From an uncultured Prevotellaceae bacterium (GTDB lineage: Bacteria > Bacteroidota > Bacteroidia > Bacteroidales > Bacteroidaceae): DNA of 64,000 nt. Location of the stretch: the NCBI GenBank assembly GCA_902767045.1, contig CACXFT010000016.1, positions 1 to 64,000 of the forward strand. The letters are read 5' to 3'. Shown here one piece after another: positions 34,805-44,514 of the stretch. Below the pieces are notes generated by a model, which saw only the letters and a list, made by a program, of their open reading frames with translations, ran no database searches and was not told where the DNA came from. Within the stretch, counting starts at the first letter, position 1. Every line of letters begins with the position of its first letter. The translations under genes and the position numbers were made by a program.

Positions 34805-36217
34805 ATGAATGTAAGTCCTAACACTGCGTGGGACAAGGCTCTTGCGCTCATTAGCAAGAACGTTACGTCGCAGCAGTTCAATACATGGTTCAAACCCATC
34901 GTTTGTGAGTCGTTCAACGAAACGACCCGCACGTTGCTGGTGCAGGTGCCGAGTCCCTTCGTCTACGAGTACCTGGAAGAGAACTATATCGACTTACTGA
35001 GCAAGGTGCTCTGCCGGGTTTATGGTCAAGGCGTGCGCCTTTCTTATCGCGTGGTCACCGACAAGGAGCACAACCTGGCCCAGAACATTGTGCCAGACCC
35101 CGTGGAGGTGCCACCCACCAAACGACCCACCAACAGAGCCAACCAGTCGCCAACACCCTTGGATGCGGCCATGCCGCAGGAGTTGGATCCACAACTCGAC
35201 CCAAGGCAAACTTTCGGCAACTTTATTGAAGGCGACAGCAACAAACTGCCACGCTCGGTGGGACTGAACATTGCCGAACATCCCAACACCACACAGTTCA
35301 ACCCGATGTTCATCTACGGACCGTCGGGATGCGGCAAAACACACCTGGTGAATGCCATCGGCAACCGTGCCAAACAGCTCTATCCGCAGAAGAGGGTGCT
35401 CTACATCAGTGCAAGACTCTTTCAGGTGCAGTATACCAACGCCGTGCTGCAGAATACGGTGAACGACTTCATCAACTTCTACCAGACCATCGACATGCTC
35501 ATCGTCGACGACATTCAGGAGTGGATTGGGGCCGAGCGCACACAGCAGACGTTCTTCCACATCTTCAACCACCTGTTCCGCAACAACCGGCGCATTATTC
35601 TGGCCAGCGACCGGCCTCCCGTAGACCTGAAGGGAATGCCCGACCGACTGCTCACCCGCTTTGCCTGCGGCGTGATTGCCGAGCTGGAAAAACCCAACAC
35701 GAAACTCTGTGTAGACATTCTGCACAGCAAGATTCGGCGCGACGGACTGCAGATTCCCGACGATGTGGTGGAGTTTATAGCTGCTACTGCCAACGGCAGC
35801 GTGCGCGACTTGGAGGGAGTGATCAACTCGCTGCTCGCCTACAGCGTGGTCTACAACAGCAACATCGACATGCGCTTGGCCGAACGCGTGATCAAGCGCG
35901 CCGTGAAGGTTGACGATACCCCGCTCACCATCGACGACATCCTGCAGTCGGTGTGCACACACTTCGAGGTTTCGGCGGCAGCCGTAAACAGCAAGAGCCG
36001 CAAGCGCAACCTGGTGATGCCCCGGCAGGTGTCGATGTATCTGGCACAGAAATACACCAAGATTGGTTCGGCACGCATAGGAAAGTTCATCGGCGGGCGC
36101 GACCACAGCACCGTTATACACAGCTGTGCACAGGTGGAACAGCGCATGAAAACAGATGCCAACTTCCGCGACGAGGTGCAGAGCATCGAAAACTCCTTCA
36201 AATTGAAAAGCATGTAA
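34805..36217 (+). CDS. dnaA: Chromosomal replication initiator DnaA
   Basis: The 470-residue AAA+ protein binds DnaA boxes and opens the origin. Domain I (1-90, AWDKALALISKNVTSQQFNTW) is followed by a Pro-rich linker (about 95-130). The AAA+ core has Walker A GPSGCGKTH (about 173) and Walker B MLIVDDIQ (about 230). The C-terminal helix-turn-helix ends in the signature GGRDHSTVIHSC (about 430). There is no dnaN or other replication gene next to it, and no cluster of DnaA boxes in the leader. One TTATACACA lies inside the gene at 36114. It has its own promoter and terminator. Confidence 0.97.
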   Translation: MNVSPNTAWDKALALISKNVTSQQFNTWFKPIVCESFNETTRTLLVQVPSPFVYEYLEENYIDLLSKVLCRVYGQGVRLSYRVVTDKEHNLAQNIVPDPVEVPPTKRPTNRANQSPTPLDAAMPQELDPQLDPRQTFGNFIEGDSNKLPRSVGLNIAEHPNTTQFNPMFIYGPSGCGKTHLVNAIGNRAKQLYPQKRVLYISARLFQVQYTNAVLQNTVNDFINFYQTIDMLIVDDIQEWIGAERTQQTFFHIFNHLFRNNRRIILASDRPPVDLKGMPDRLLTRFACGVIAELEKPNTKLCVDILHSKIRRDGLQIPDDVVEFIAATANGSVRDLEGVINSLLAYSVVYNSNIDMRLAERVIKRAVKVDDTPLTIDDILQSVCTHFEVSAAAVNSKSRKRNLVMPRQVSMYLAQKYTKIGSARIGKFIGGRDHSTVIHSCAQVEQRMKTDANFRDEVQSIENSFKLKSM

Positions 36218-36241
36218 AACTATCCTTTCTAAATACCTGAG

Positions 36242-36274
36242 TCCCGGTTGTCGTGAAGACAGTCGGGATTTTTT
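36242..36274 (+). terminator. dnaA intrinsic terminator
   Basis: TCCCGGTTGTC pairs with GACAGTCGGGA (11 bp, two G-T pairs) around a 5-base loop, followed by six Ts, 25 bases after the dnaA stop. Confidence 0.93.
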
Positions 36275-36321
36275 GTTTCAGAAAAACATGGCTTTCGGGC
36301 GGTCGTTTAACAGAAAATTCG

Positions 36322-36329
36322 TACTTTTG
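36322..36329 (+). promoter_or_regulatory. Putative promoter of the nucleosidase-LuxS gene, -7 box
   Basis: TACTTTTG, a perfect TAnnTTTG, 24 bases before the ATG. No good -33 box at the usual distance. Confidence 0.5.
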
Positions 36330-36352
36330 CAGGGAATTAGTAACTAAACAAC

Positions 36353-37543
36353 ATGAAGATTGGAATTATTGTGGCCATGGACAAGGAACTGCAGCAACTC
36401 AAGCAGGTGTTTGGCCATGCAAGCAACAGCAACGAAGTGATTATTCAAAAGTGCGGCATTGGCAAGGTGAATGCCGCACTGGGTGCAGCACAGATGATTC
36501 GCGACCATCGGCCCGACGCCATCATCTCGTCGGGATGTGCCGGCGGAAACGGCGATGACATCCATGTGCAAGACGTGGTGGTGAGCACCGAACTGGTCTA
36601 TCACGATGTGTATTGCGGCCGGGCCATCGACGACACCACCATCTATGGACAGGTGCAGGGTCTGCCCGCCCGCTATCAGGCCGGCGAACAGTTGTTGCAG
36701 GCAGCACGCACACTGGCAGCACAGCCCGGCATTTTTGAAGGGAAGATGCACTTCGGACTGATTGCCACCGGCGACTGGTTTGTGGATGCCGAGCAGAAAA
36801 TGCGTTCTATTGTGGAACTCTTTCCCGAGGCCAAGGCCGTGGACATGGAGTCGGCAGCCATCGCACAAACCTGCTACAAGGCTGGCGTGCCCTTCATCTC
36901 GTTCCGCGTTATCAGCGACATGCCGCTCAAAGACACCGATGCATCTATGTATCACGACTTCTGGGACCGCATTGCACAAAGCTCCTTCACCATCAACCGA
37001 AAACTGGTGGAAATACTCTTTGCACAAGCCGAACAAGCTGAAAAGAACGAACCCACAGCGATGGAGAAGATTCCCAGCTTCACCATCGACCACAACCGGC
37101 TGTTGCGCGGCATTTATGTGAGCCGGAAAGACCAGGTGGGCGGCGAAGTGGTCACCACCTTCGACATACGCATGAAAGAACCCAACCGCGAACCCGCTCT
37201 GCACATAGGTGCCTTGCACACCATAGAGCACTTGGCGGCTACCTACCTGCGCAACAACCCCGAATGGAAAGACCGCATCCTTTATTGGGGACCGATGGGG
37301 TGCTTGACAGGCTGCTACCTGCTTCTCAGAGGCGACTATGAAAGCAGCGACATCGCAGACCTGATGCGCAACACCTTCAGCTTCATTGCCAATTACCAGG
37401 GCGATATTCCCGGAGCTGCACCCCGCGACTGCGGCAACTACCTGCTACACGACCTGCCTATGGCACGGCTCGAAGCACGCCGATACCTCGAAGAAGTCCT
37501 ACAGAACATCACACCGGACAATCTGCAATACCCCCAAAGCTAA
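36353..37543 (+). CDS. Fused MTA/SAH nucleosidase and S-ribosylhomocysteine lyase (MtnN-LuxS)
   Basis: A 396-residue cytoplasmic two-domain enzyme. Residues 1-230 are an MTA/SAH nucleosidase: catalytic Glu12 in MDKELQQL, GIGKVNAAL, Glu in AVDMESAAIA and Asp in RVISDMP. Residues 236-390 are LuxS: FTIDHNRLLRG, zinc motif HTIEH (about 290), catalytic Cys in GPMGCLTG, zinc Cys in RDCGNYLLHD. It would take S-adenosylhomocysteine to adenine and ribosylhomocysteine and then to homocysteine and the AI-2 precursor DPD in one polypeptide. In most bacteria these are two proteins. All active-site residues I can check are present in both halves. Confidence 0.93.
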   Translation: MKIGIIVAMDKELQQLKQVFGHASNSNEVIIQKCGIGKVNAALGAAQMIRDHRPDAIISSGCAGGNGDDIHVQDVVVSTELVYHDVYCGRAIDDTTIYGQVQGLPARYQAGEQLLQAARTLAAQPGIFEGKMHFGLIATGDWFVDAEQKMRSIVELFPEAKAVDMESAAIAQTCYKAGVPFISFRVISDMPLKDTDASMYHDFWDRIAQSSFTINRKLVEILFAQAEQAEKNEPTAMEKIPSFTIDHNRLLRGIYVSRKDQVGGEVVTTFDIRMKEPNREPALHIGALHTIEHLAATYLRNNPEWKDRILYWGPMGCLTGCYLLLRGDYESSDIADLMRNTFSFIANYQGDIPGAAPRDCGNYLLHDLPMARLEARRYLEEVLQNITPDNLQYPQS

Positions 37544-37586
37544 AAGGAAAGTAACATTTTTTATCAATCAATCTAATGAACAAAGA

Positions 37587-40169
37587 ATGAGTATTTTGAA
37601 GAAGTATCTGCCAGACGTGCTGGCAGTGGTGTTGTTTGCTGTAATCAGCTTTGCCTATTTCATGCCTGCCGACCTGGAAGGCCGCATTCTCTATCGACAC
37701 GACTCGTCGGCGGGGCGCGGAGCAGGGCAGGAGGCGCTGGAATATTATCAGAAAACAGGCGAGCGCACACGCTGGTCTAACTCAACGTTCTGCGGTATGC
37801 CCACCTATCAGTCGGCTCCTTCCTACAACAGTACCGACGCGCTCAAGCAGGCAACAAATGCCTACCACCTCTGGTTGCCCGAAAACGTGTGGTATGTGTT
37901 TGTGTATCTGCTGGGATTCTACATCCTGCTCAGGGCCTTCGACTTCCGTCAGTATCTGGCCATGCTCGGCGCGGTGATGTGGGCCTTCTCCAGCTACTTC
38001 TTCATCATCATCGCTGCCGGCCACATCTGGAAGGTGATGGCACTGGCCTACCTGCCACCCATGATTGCTGGTGTGGTGCTCGCCTACAGGGGAAAGTTCC
38101 TGTGGGGATTCATCGTCACCGCCGTGTTTGCCGCCTTTGAGGTGGTGGCCAACCATGTGCAGATGACCTACTACTACCTGTTCGTCATCTTCTTCATGAT
38201 TATCGCCTACCTGGTGGAAGCCGTCAGGCAGAAGCAGATGGCACGTTTCCTAAAAGCTACGGCCGTGTGCATGGCTGGTGCCGCCATTGGCATCTGCCTG
38301 AACCTTTCGAACCTCTACCACACCTGGCAGTATCAGAAAGAATCGATGCGAGGTAAGAGCGAACTGGTGAAGCAGAACGCTGCCAACCAAACCGACAGCG
38401 GACTGGAACGTGACTATATCACACAATGGAGCTATGGCATCGGAGAAACGTGGACTCTCTTGGTGCCTAACACCAAGGGTGGAGCATCGGTGCCACTCGC
38501 TCAGAACGAAAAGGCGATGGAGAAGGCCGATAACAACTACCTCTTCGTGTATCAGCAACTGGGACAATACTGGGGCGAACAGCCCATGACGAGCGGACCC
38601 GTTTATGTGGGAGCCTTCGTGTTGATGCTGTTCGTGCTGGGATTGTTCATTGTGAAGGGACCCATGAAGTGGGCACTGCTGGCGGCCACCATCCTTTCCA
38701 TCATGCTTTCGTGGGGAAAGAACTTCATGGGACTTACCGACTTCTTCATCGACTACATGCCCATGTATTCGAAGTTCCGCACGGTGGCTTCCATTCTGGT
38801 GATTGCCGAATTTACCATTCCGCTGCTGGCTATGTTCGCCCTGCGCGAGGTGGTGCGCCGCGTGATGGCCGAACCCGACGCCAGCGGAAAGCCTGCTGCT
38901 CCTGCCATTACCGACAAGCAGTTGTGGCGCTACATCGCCATCAGCTATGCACTCACCGCAGGCATCTGCGTGCTCTTTGCGCTGATGCCGGGCATGTTCT
39001 TCTCTGACTTCGTCTCGTCGCAAGAGATGAGGGCACTCAGTCAGTTCCCCCAAGAGCACCTGGCACCCCTGCTCTCGAACCTGCGCAGCATCAGGCGCGG
39101 CATCTTTGTTGACGATTGCTGGCGCTCGTTCTGGATTATCACCATCGGAACGGCACTGGTGGCACTATTCCTGAAACGAAAACTCAAGGGCGAATATATG
39201 ATTGGAGCGGTGCTCGTGCTCTGCTTGGTGGATATGTGGATGGTGAACAAACGCTATCTCAACGACAGCATGTTCGTGGAGAAGAGCGTGCGCGAACAGC
39301 CCATACAGAAAACGGCTACCGACGAACTCATCCTGCAAGACAAAGACCTCGACTACCGTGTGCTCAACCTGGCGTCGAACACGTTCAACGAAAACGAAAC
39401 ATCTTATTACCACAAGAGCATCGGCGGCTACCATCCTGCCAAGCTGCGCCGCTATCAGGAACTGGTGGAGGCTTACATCTCGCCCGAGATGCAAGAGCTG
39501 CTGCCTGCCATTGCCGGTGCACAAGGCGATATGACACAGGTGGCGGGCGACAGCATCTGGCCGGTGCTCAACATGCTCAACATGAAGTATGTGATTGTGC
39601 CTTTGCAGGAAAACCAGACCGTGCCCATCATGAACCCATACGCCTATGGCAACGCCTGGTTTGTGGACCGCATAGCGTATGCCGACAATGCCAATGCCGA
39701 ACTCGATGGCATGAAGAAACTGAACCTGCGACACGAAGCTATTGCCGACAAGAAGTTCCGTGAGGTGCTCGGACAGTCGGAGCAGCAGGGGAATGTGTCG
39801 GTGGTGACGCTGAAAACCTACGAACCGAACGAACTCACCTACGAGGTGCAGTCGGACAAGGGCGGTGTGCTCGTGTTCTCCGAAATATACTATCCCGGGT
39901 GGACGGCTACCGTCGACGGGCAGCCCGTCGAGCTGGGACGTGTAGACTATGTGTTGCGTGCCATGAACGTGAAGCCGGGTAAACATGCCGTCACGCTCAC
40001 CTTCAAGCCACAGTCGCTCGAGCGCACTGAAACCATCGCCTACATCTCATACGCCATCCTGCTAATCGCCATCGCTGCCGGCGCTTTCTTCGCCTACCGG
40101 CGCTCGCGGCGTGGCGCTTCGCTAAATGAGGCGCGGCGTAGCGCTTCGCTAAATGAGTCGCTTCGCTAA
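37587..40169 (+). CDS. YfhO-family membrane protein
   Basis: The 860-residue inner-membrane protein has a short cytoplasmic N-terminus, then about 12-13 hydrophobic segments up to residue 570, a soluble domain (about 580-800) and a last membrane segment (about 815-840). The soluble part ends in the YfhO-type beta module FSEIYYPGWTATVDGQPVE. YfhO proteins resemble GT-C glycosyltransferases and are linked to glycosylation of cell-wall polymers in Firmicutes; the role here is unknown. Start at 37587 (MSILKKYLPDVL), not the longer upstream frame. The C-terminal tail ASLNEARRSASLNESLR is encoded by CTTCGCTAAATGA repeat words, so it looks extended by repeat invasion. Confidence 0.85.
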   Translation: MSILKKYLPDVLAVVLFAVISFAYFMPADLEGRILYRHDSSAGRGAGQEALEYYQKTGERTRWSNSTFCGMPTYQSAPSYNSTDALKQATNAYHLWLPENVWYVFVYLLGFYILLRAFDFRQYLAMLGAVMWAFSSYFFIIIAAGHIWKVMALAYLPPMIAGVVLAYRGKFLWGFIVTAVFAAFEVVANHVQMTYYYLFVIFFMIIAYLVEAVRQKQMARFLKATAVCMAGAAIGICLNLSNLYHTWQYQKESMRGKSELVKQNAANQTDSGLERDYITQWSYGIGETWTLLVPNTKGGASVPLAQNEKAMEKADNNYLFVYQQLGQYWGEQPMTSGPVYVGAFVLMLFVLGLFIVKGPMKWALLAATILSIMLSWGKNFMGLTDFFIDYMPMYSKFRTVASILVIAEFTIPLLAMFALREVVRRVMAEPDASGKPAAPAITDKQLWRYIAISYALTAGICVLFALMPGMFFSDFVSSQEMRALSQFPQEHLAPLLSNLRSIRRGIFVDDCWRSFWIITIGTALVALFLKRKLKGEYMIGAVLVLCLVDMWMVNKRYLNDSMFVEKSVREQPIQKTATDELILQDKDLDYRVLNLASNTFNENETSYYHKSIGGYHPAKLRRYQELVEAYISPEMQELLPAIAGAQGDMTQVAGDSIWPVLNMLNMKYVIVPLQENQTVPIMNPYAYGNAWFVDRIAYADNANAELDGMKKLNLRHEAIADKKFREVLGQSEQQGNVSVVTLKTYEPNELTYEVQSDKGGVLVFSEIYYPGWTATVDGQPVELGRVDYVLRAMNVKPGKHAVTLTFKPQSLERTETIAYISYAILLIAIAAGAFFAYRRSRRGASLNEARRSASLNESLR

Positions 40170-40425
40170 ATGATAAATGATAAATGATAAATGCGCGGAG
40201 CTAAAGCAGAAAGCAGAGCTTTGCTAAAGCAGAAAGTAGAAAGCAGAAAGCAGAGCTTCGCTAAAGTAGAAAGCAGAAAGTCTCAAGCGCGAGTCTCAAG
40301 TAGTAGTCCCCTCCTTTCATAAAGGAGGGGTTCGGGGTGGTTCGTGTAATCAAAACTATTCACTATTCACTATTCACTGTTCACTATTCACTGTTCACTA
40401 TTCACTCTAAACTCTAAACTCTATA
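40118..40425. repeat. Composite block of at least five repeat words
   Basis: From left to right: three CTTCGCTAAATGA units (overlapping the end of the YfhO gene), AAATGATAAATGATAAATG, AAAGCAGAAAGCAGA units (40205-40280), CTCAAGCGCGAGTCTCAAG, the long palindromic element (40304-40350), TTCACTATTCACTGTTCACT units (40355-40403) and ACTCTAAACTCTAAACTCTA (40404-40422). It forms the whole gap to the glycosidase gene; no promoter box could be made out. Confidence 0.85.
40304..40350 (-). repeat. Long palindromic element, copy A
   Basis: Stem CCCCTCCTTT / AAAGGAGGGG (perfect, 10 bp) with a 3-base loop at 40308-40330, flanked by TAGT on one side and TTCGGGGTGGTTCGTGTAA on the other. It is oriented opposite to copies B and D. 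Confidence 0.9.
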
Positions 40426-43137
40426 ATGAAAAAAACAATCATAACCTTCGTGTTGGCAGGTATCGCCACGCTCACACAGGCCCAGGCACAGGAAGTGCGT
40501 TCGTCGGGTAGCAACTACCTGAAACCAGTAGTAAAGTTCAATGTGGCAGTGCCATTCAGCATTGCCGACCCGGGTAAGCAGTTCCCCATCAGGTGGGGAA
40601 TGGACGTGGCTTGGCTTGACCGACAGAATATGTTGAGCGGCATCAACTACATCGGAAAGAAGAATATCTCCTATGTGCGCGGCTCGTTCCAGACAAACCA
40701 TGCACTGGAGAACGACTCGGTGCTCACCTCCAACCAGATAGACATGCTCAAACAGCGCATGACCGTGGCCAGGCTCGCCGGCGACACCGTGAAGATTATT
40801 CTCAACGAAGACCAGGAACAGGGCATTATATCTTATTATGGTACGCGCGGAGCTTCGAACGTAGACCACTGGGCGGCTCTCATCAACAGCAGTGTGAAGT
40901 GGATTCAGGAAAACTATCCGCGCAACAAGGTGGTGGCTGTGTCGCCCTTCAACGAACCCGACTATGCCGACTGGAACCAGGGCAGCAAGGCAAACTTCAA
41001 AGCTATTGCCAAAAAGCTGAAGGAAGACTACCCGCGGTTTGCCGATATTGCCATCACTGCAGGCAACACGCTCAACAACGACTTCGCCCTGGAATGGTAT
41101 AATGCCGTGAAACCGTATGTGACGTGGGGAAACACCCACCAGCTGGCTGGGTCGTTCGACAGCTATGCCAACTTCTTTAAAACCGTTGAGGCCGACAGCA
41201 ACGTGGCTTATGCCGATGAGCTGCACAACGTGGGAGAAATCATCGTTGGAGCAGAATACGGAGTGACCGATGCCATCTGGTGGGGATTCGACGGACGGGC
41301 CCGTGGAGAGTTCTGCCAAATCAGCAACCAGGGGTCGCGCATTGGCTATGGCGAGAACCGCAGCGCCTGGACTTCGGCTGCCGTGTATCGCGACGACACC
41401 AATGGCAACGTGCGGGCCTTCGTGGGGTCGTCGGAACGGCAGGCCAACACGTCGTCGTTCAACTTTATTTCCCGCGACCGCGAGGTGTTCTACAATTCAT
41501 ACGGACCCGTGCGCGAACTGCGCCACGAGGTGCCGGGCGGTACTGCCTACAAGACAGGGCAGACCAATGCCGAATGTGTGATGAATGTGAACTACGGCGA
41601 GGATGTGCCCCCTTCGCCCATCGTTGCCGGGCGCTACAAGCTGATGTGCCGAGCCAACAAATACCTGGTGTCGGCGGCGGGCTTGTACAACGACCATACA
41701 AACATCTGCATTCGTTCCGATAAGAAACTCGACTACCAATATTGGGACATCGAACCTATCAGCTCGCGCATCGGGGGCGACTACAGCTACTATAGGATTA
41801 CCAATGCCAGCTCGGGCAAATACATGAACGTGCTCGATAATTCCATGTCAAGCGGTGCCAACGTGATTGCCTATAATGCCGACTGCGACAAAAACGAACA
41901 GTGGTCGCTGGAGTATGCAGGCGACGGGTGCTACTACCTGCGCAACCGCAAGACGGGCATGTATCTCGAAAGCGAAAAGACTACGGCCGAAGACTATGGC
42001 AACATCCGGCAGGCTTCTAAGAGCACGGGAACGCTGGCGCAACGGCGGGCACAGATGTTCCGCCTGTTGCCGGTGGATGTTAACTGTGAGGTGGCTGCAC
42101 CCAAGGCTCCCACGGGGTTGCAGGCTGAAGGACAGTTGGCTTCGGTAAGGCTTTCGTGGAACGAGAATACAGAGAAAGACCTTGCCGGTTACAACGTGCT
42201 GCGCCGTGAGGCCGACGGCAACGAATGGAACACCATTGCCCGGAAGGTAACTACCAACTACTATGTCGACAACACCTGCAGACAGGGCATCAACTATATG
42301 TATAAGCTGAAGGCACTCGACAAGGCCGAGAATGCTTCCCAGGTTTCCGACTCGGTGGCTGCTGCCACTACCGGTGAAAAGGGACTGGTGGCACAATGGC
42401 AGTTCGAAGGCTCGCTCAACGATACCACCGCCAACTGGATGGACTGCGTGCATTCTTCAACACCCTCCTTCAACACCACTTCCTTCAAGCAGGGCAGTCA
42501 GTCGCTCCGGCTCAGTGGAAGCTCGTATCTGAGACTCCCCTACGAGGTGGCCGACATGAACGAGATGACCATTGCTTTCTGGGTCTATTGGAACGGCGGC
42601 AGCAACTGGCAGCGCATCTTCGACTTTGGAAACGGCGAACAGGAGTATATGTTCCTTACACCTAACAACGGAAGCGTGATGCGATTCGCCATTAAAAACG
42701 GAGGCGACGAACAGCTGATGTCGTGCCCCGTGCTTGAATCAAAGGCTTGGCACCATGTGGCTGTAACCATCGGTAATGGAAGGGCAGCCATCGTTATCGA
42801 CGGAGTGGAGAAAGCATACAACAACAGCCTCACCATCACTCCCGATATGTTCCGACCGGTGATGAACTACATCGGGCGCAGCCAGTTCAACAACGACCCC
42901 ATCTTTTCCGGACTCATCGACGACCTGCGCATCTATAACTATGCCCTCTCTGCCGAACAGCTGAAAGCTCTCATCGACGAAACTACCGGCATAGGCGATG
43001 CTGCGCATCTAAATGATCAGTCTAAAATGATAAATGAGACTTTCGACTTGCAGGGCCGGAAGCTTGAGCAACCCGTCAGGGGCATCAGCATCCGTAAGGC
43101 TGCCGATGGTACAGCACAGAAAATTTTGATGAAGTGA
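40426..43137 (+). CDS. Exported multidomain glycoside hydrolase (GH30-like) with lectin, FN3 and LamG modules
   Basis: The 903-residue protein has a signal peptide (about 1-21, TQAQAQ). Residues 30-390 form a clan-A type glycosidase: acid/base Glu in VSPFNEPDY (about 180) and a later GAEYG that may hold the nucleophile. Next come a ricin-type beta-trefoil (400-545, YRITNASSGKYMNVLD, YLRNRKTGMYLE), an FN3 domain (555-645) and a LamG lectin fold (655-860, VAQWQFEGSLND, GLIDDLRIYNYAL). The tail FDLQGRKLEQPVRGISI resembles a Bacteroidetes C-terminal sorting domain. It is probably secreted or surface-bound and cuts a complex glycan; the substrate is not clear. The linker before the tail contains the AAATGATAAATGA word. 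Confidence 0.8.
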   Translation: MKKTIITFVLAGIATLTQAQAQEVRSSGSNYLKPVVKFNVAVPFSIADPGKQFPIRWGMDVAWLDRQNMLSGINYIGKKNISYVRGSFQTNHALENDSVLTSNQIDMLKQRMTVARLAGDTVKIILNEDQEQGIISYYGTRGASNVDHWAALINSSVKWIQENYPRNKVVAVSPFNEPDYADWNQGSKANFKAIAKKLKEDYPRFADIAITAGNTLNNDFALEWYNAVKPYVTWGNTHQLAGSFDSYANFFKTVEADSNVAYADELHNVGEIIVGAEYGVTDAIWWGFDGRARGEFCQISNQGSRIGYGENRSAWTSAAVYRDDTNGNVRAFVGSSERQANTSSFNFISRDREVFYNSYGPVRELRHEVPGGTAYKTGQTNAECVMNVNYGEDVPPSPIVAGRYKLMCRANKYLVSAAGLYNDHTNICIRSDKKLDYQYWDIEPISSRIGGDYSYYRITNASSGKYMNVLDNSMSSGANVIAYNADCDKNEQWSLEYAGDGCYYLRNRKTGMYLESEKTTAEDYGNIRQASKSTGTLAQRRAQMFRLLPVDVNCEVAAPKAPTGLQAEGQLASVRLSWNENTEKDLAGYNVLRREADGNEWNTIARKVTTNYYVDNTCRQGINYMYKLKALDKAENASQVSDSVAAATTGEKGLVAQWQFEGSLNDTTANWMDCVHSSTPSFNTTSFKQGSQSLRLSGSSYLRLPYEVADMNEMTIAFWVYWNGGSNWQRIFDFGNGEQEYMFLTPNNGSVMRFAIKNGGDEQLMSCPVLESKAWHHVAVTIGNGRAAIVIDGVEKAYNNSLTITPDMFRPVMNYIGRSQFNNDPIFSGLIDDLRIYNYALSAEQLKALIDETTGIGDAAHLNDQSKMINETFDLQGRKLEQPVRGISIRKAADGTAQKILMK

Positions 43138-43159
43138 GCATGGATAAGTTGCAGTAAGC

Positions 43160-43654
43160 ATGAATAAGTTGCTATCTTCGCACAAGCCACACCCATCAAT
43201 CTTTGTACGGGATGCCGAAGTGTGGGTCCAGTTCAACGAGCAAAACCAGAATATATGGATTGAGAACTCTTGCATCAGCGAACGCTGGACGCTCACCCAC
43301 GACCATGTGATTACGGGCGTGCCCTACAACGAATGGATTGTTTCACTACAACCGGGACAGTGCATAGATATTGTGCCCGTGGGCAATGACGAATGGGCGG
43401 TGAGAACCTATCAAATCAAAGACCGGTTCAACGGCGACGAGCAAACAATTCCCCGCTTCCCGGTGGTGAACAACGTACACGACATTGGTTTGGTGCTGCG
43501 CTTCATGCTTGGTGACAGTCAGCTCGCCGGGGGCCGACTGCTCTATCAGACTTCCCGCAAGATGAGCGCCGAACAAATATTGGCCGAAGCCAACCCACAG
43601 AGAATTGCCGAACAGCGACATGAGTTTCAAAGAATATGCAGTTCCGTACGATAG
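43160..43654 (+). CDS. Conserved protein of unknown function
   Basis: A 164-residue cytoplasmic protein without signal or membrane segments. It is rich in Trp and acidic residues (VRDAEVWVQFNEQNQNIWIEN, read in parts) and has a Pro/Val-rich middle (RFPVVNNVHDIGLVLRF). I do not recognise it. It overlaps the GSCFA gene by 19 bases in another frame, so the two are probably co-translated, and it follows the glycosidase by 22 bases. The C-terminal helix (MSAEQILAEANPQRIAEQR) looks coiled. Confidence 0.6.
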   Translation: MNKLLSSHKPHPSIFVRDAEVWVQFNEQNQNIWIENSCISERWTLTHDHVITGVPYNEWIVSLQPGQCIDIVPVGNDEWAVRTYQIKDRFNGDEQTIPRFPVVNNVHDIGLVLRFMLGDSQLAGGRLLYQTSRKMSAEQILAEANPQRIAEQRHEFQRICSSVR

Positions 43655-44514
43655 TTGACATTCCCCAAGCCTCGTTTCAGCTTGCGCCCTGCGAGCGCAT
43701 GCTCTTCGTGGGTTCCTGCTTTGCCGAAAACATCGGGCGCAAGGCAACGGAGGCGATGTTCCGAACCACGGTGAATCCGTTCGGCACGATGTATAATCCG
43801 GCCAGCATCCTGCACACCGTGCAACGGACCCTGCCCCAGCCCTCCCAAGGGGAGGGAGAGATATTCTCAACCGCTGTATTCACATTAGGCACGAACCACG
43901 TTTACATTCTGAAGGAAACGGGAGAGATTGTAGACAACTGTGAGAAACGTCCGCAGCGGCTTTTCGAAGAGCGCGAACTAACCATCGAAGAGTGTGCCGT
44001 CTATCTGCGCAGAGCCGTTGAGCTGTTGCGCAGCGTCAACCCCGATGTGCGTGTCATCTTCACCGTCAGTCCTATCCGCTATCGCAAGTATGGCTATCAC
44101 GAAAGTCAGCTCTCCAAGGCAATCCTCCTGTTGGCCATCGATAAACTCTTAACGCTAAACTCTTCACTCTCCACGCTCCACTACTTCCCCTCCTACGAGA
44201 TTGTGCTCGACGAGTTGCGCGACTACCGTTTCTATGCTCCCGACATGCTGCACCCGTCGGCACAGGCTGTCGACTACATCTGGGAGCGGTTTGGCGAAAC
44301 CTTCTTCAGTGACGAAACCCGGGCGTTCCTCCGTGAGTGGGAGCCTTTGCGTGCGGCACTCGCCCACCGGCCCTTCAATCCTGATAGCACCGAATACAAA
44401 GCTTTCCGCGCGGCAACCCTGAACAAGGTGAAAGAGCTGCGTCGCCGCTATCCTGCCATGCCTAACCCTTTCAACATCGAATTACACGAACCACCCCTAA
44501 CCCCTCCTTTATGA
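43636..44514 (+). CDS. GSCFA-domain protein with repeat-derived segments
   Basis: The 292-residue protein has the GSCFA motif (LFVGSCFAENIG, residues 23-34) and the FTVSPIRY and APDMLHPSAQAVDYIWE segments of this SGNH-like hydrolase family; the Ser in GSCF and the late Asp-x-x-His fit a catalytic pair. Compared with members I know, the stretch between the second and third conserved blocks is short: about 40 residues are missing and QPSQGEGEIFS stands in their place, encoded by a CCCTCCC/GGGAGGG palindrome. TLNSSLSTLH comes from the ACTCTAAACTCT word, and the last residues (HEPPLTPPL) and the stop codon come from palindromic element B. Function may be impaired. Confidence 0.8.
   Translation: MQFRTIVDIPQASFQLAPCERMLFVGSCFAENIGRKATEAMFRTTVNPFGTMYNPASILHTVQRTLPQPSQGEGEIFSTAVFTLGTNHVYILKETGEIVDNCEKRPQRLFEERELTIEECAVYLRRAVELLRSVNPDVRVIFTVSPIRYRKYGYHESQLSKAILLLAIDKLLTLNSSLSTLHYFPSYEIVLDELRDYRFYAPDMLHPSAQAVDYIWERFGETFFSDETRAFLREWEPLRAALAHRPFNPDSTEYKAFRAATLNKVKELRRRYPAMPNPFNIELHEPPLTPPL
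43838..43857. repeat. Short palindromic element inside the GSCFA gene
   Basis: CCCTCCC, a short centre, GGGAGGG: a degenerate copy of the 2884 and 45062 elements, in frame. Confidence 0.75.

Noticed and set aside
34395..36217. oriC next to dnaA
   Set aside because: Only one TTATACACA (36114, inside dnaA) was seen; no cluster of DnaA boxes and no AT-rich unwinding element with boxes.
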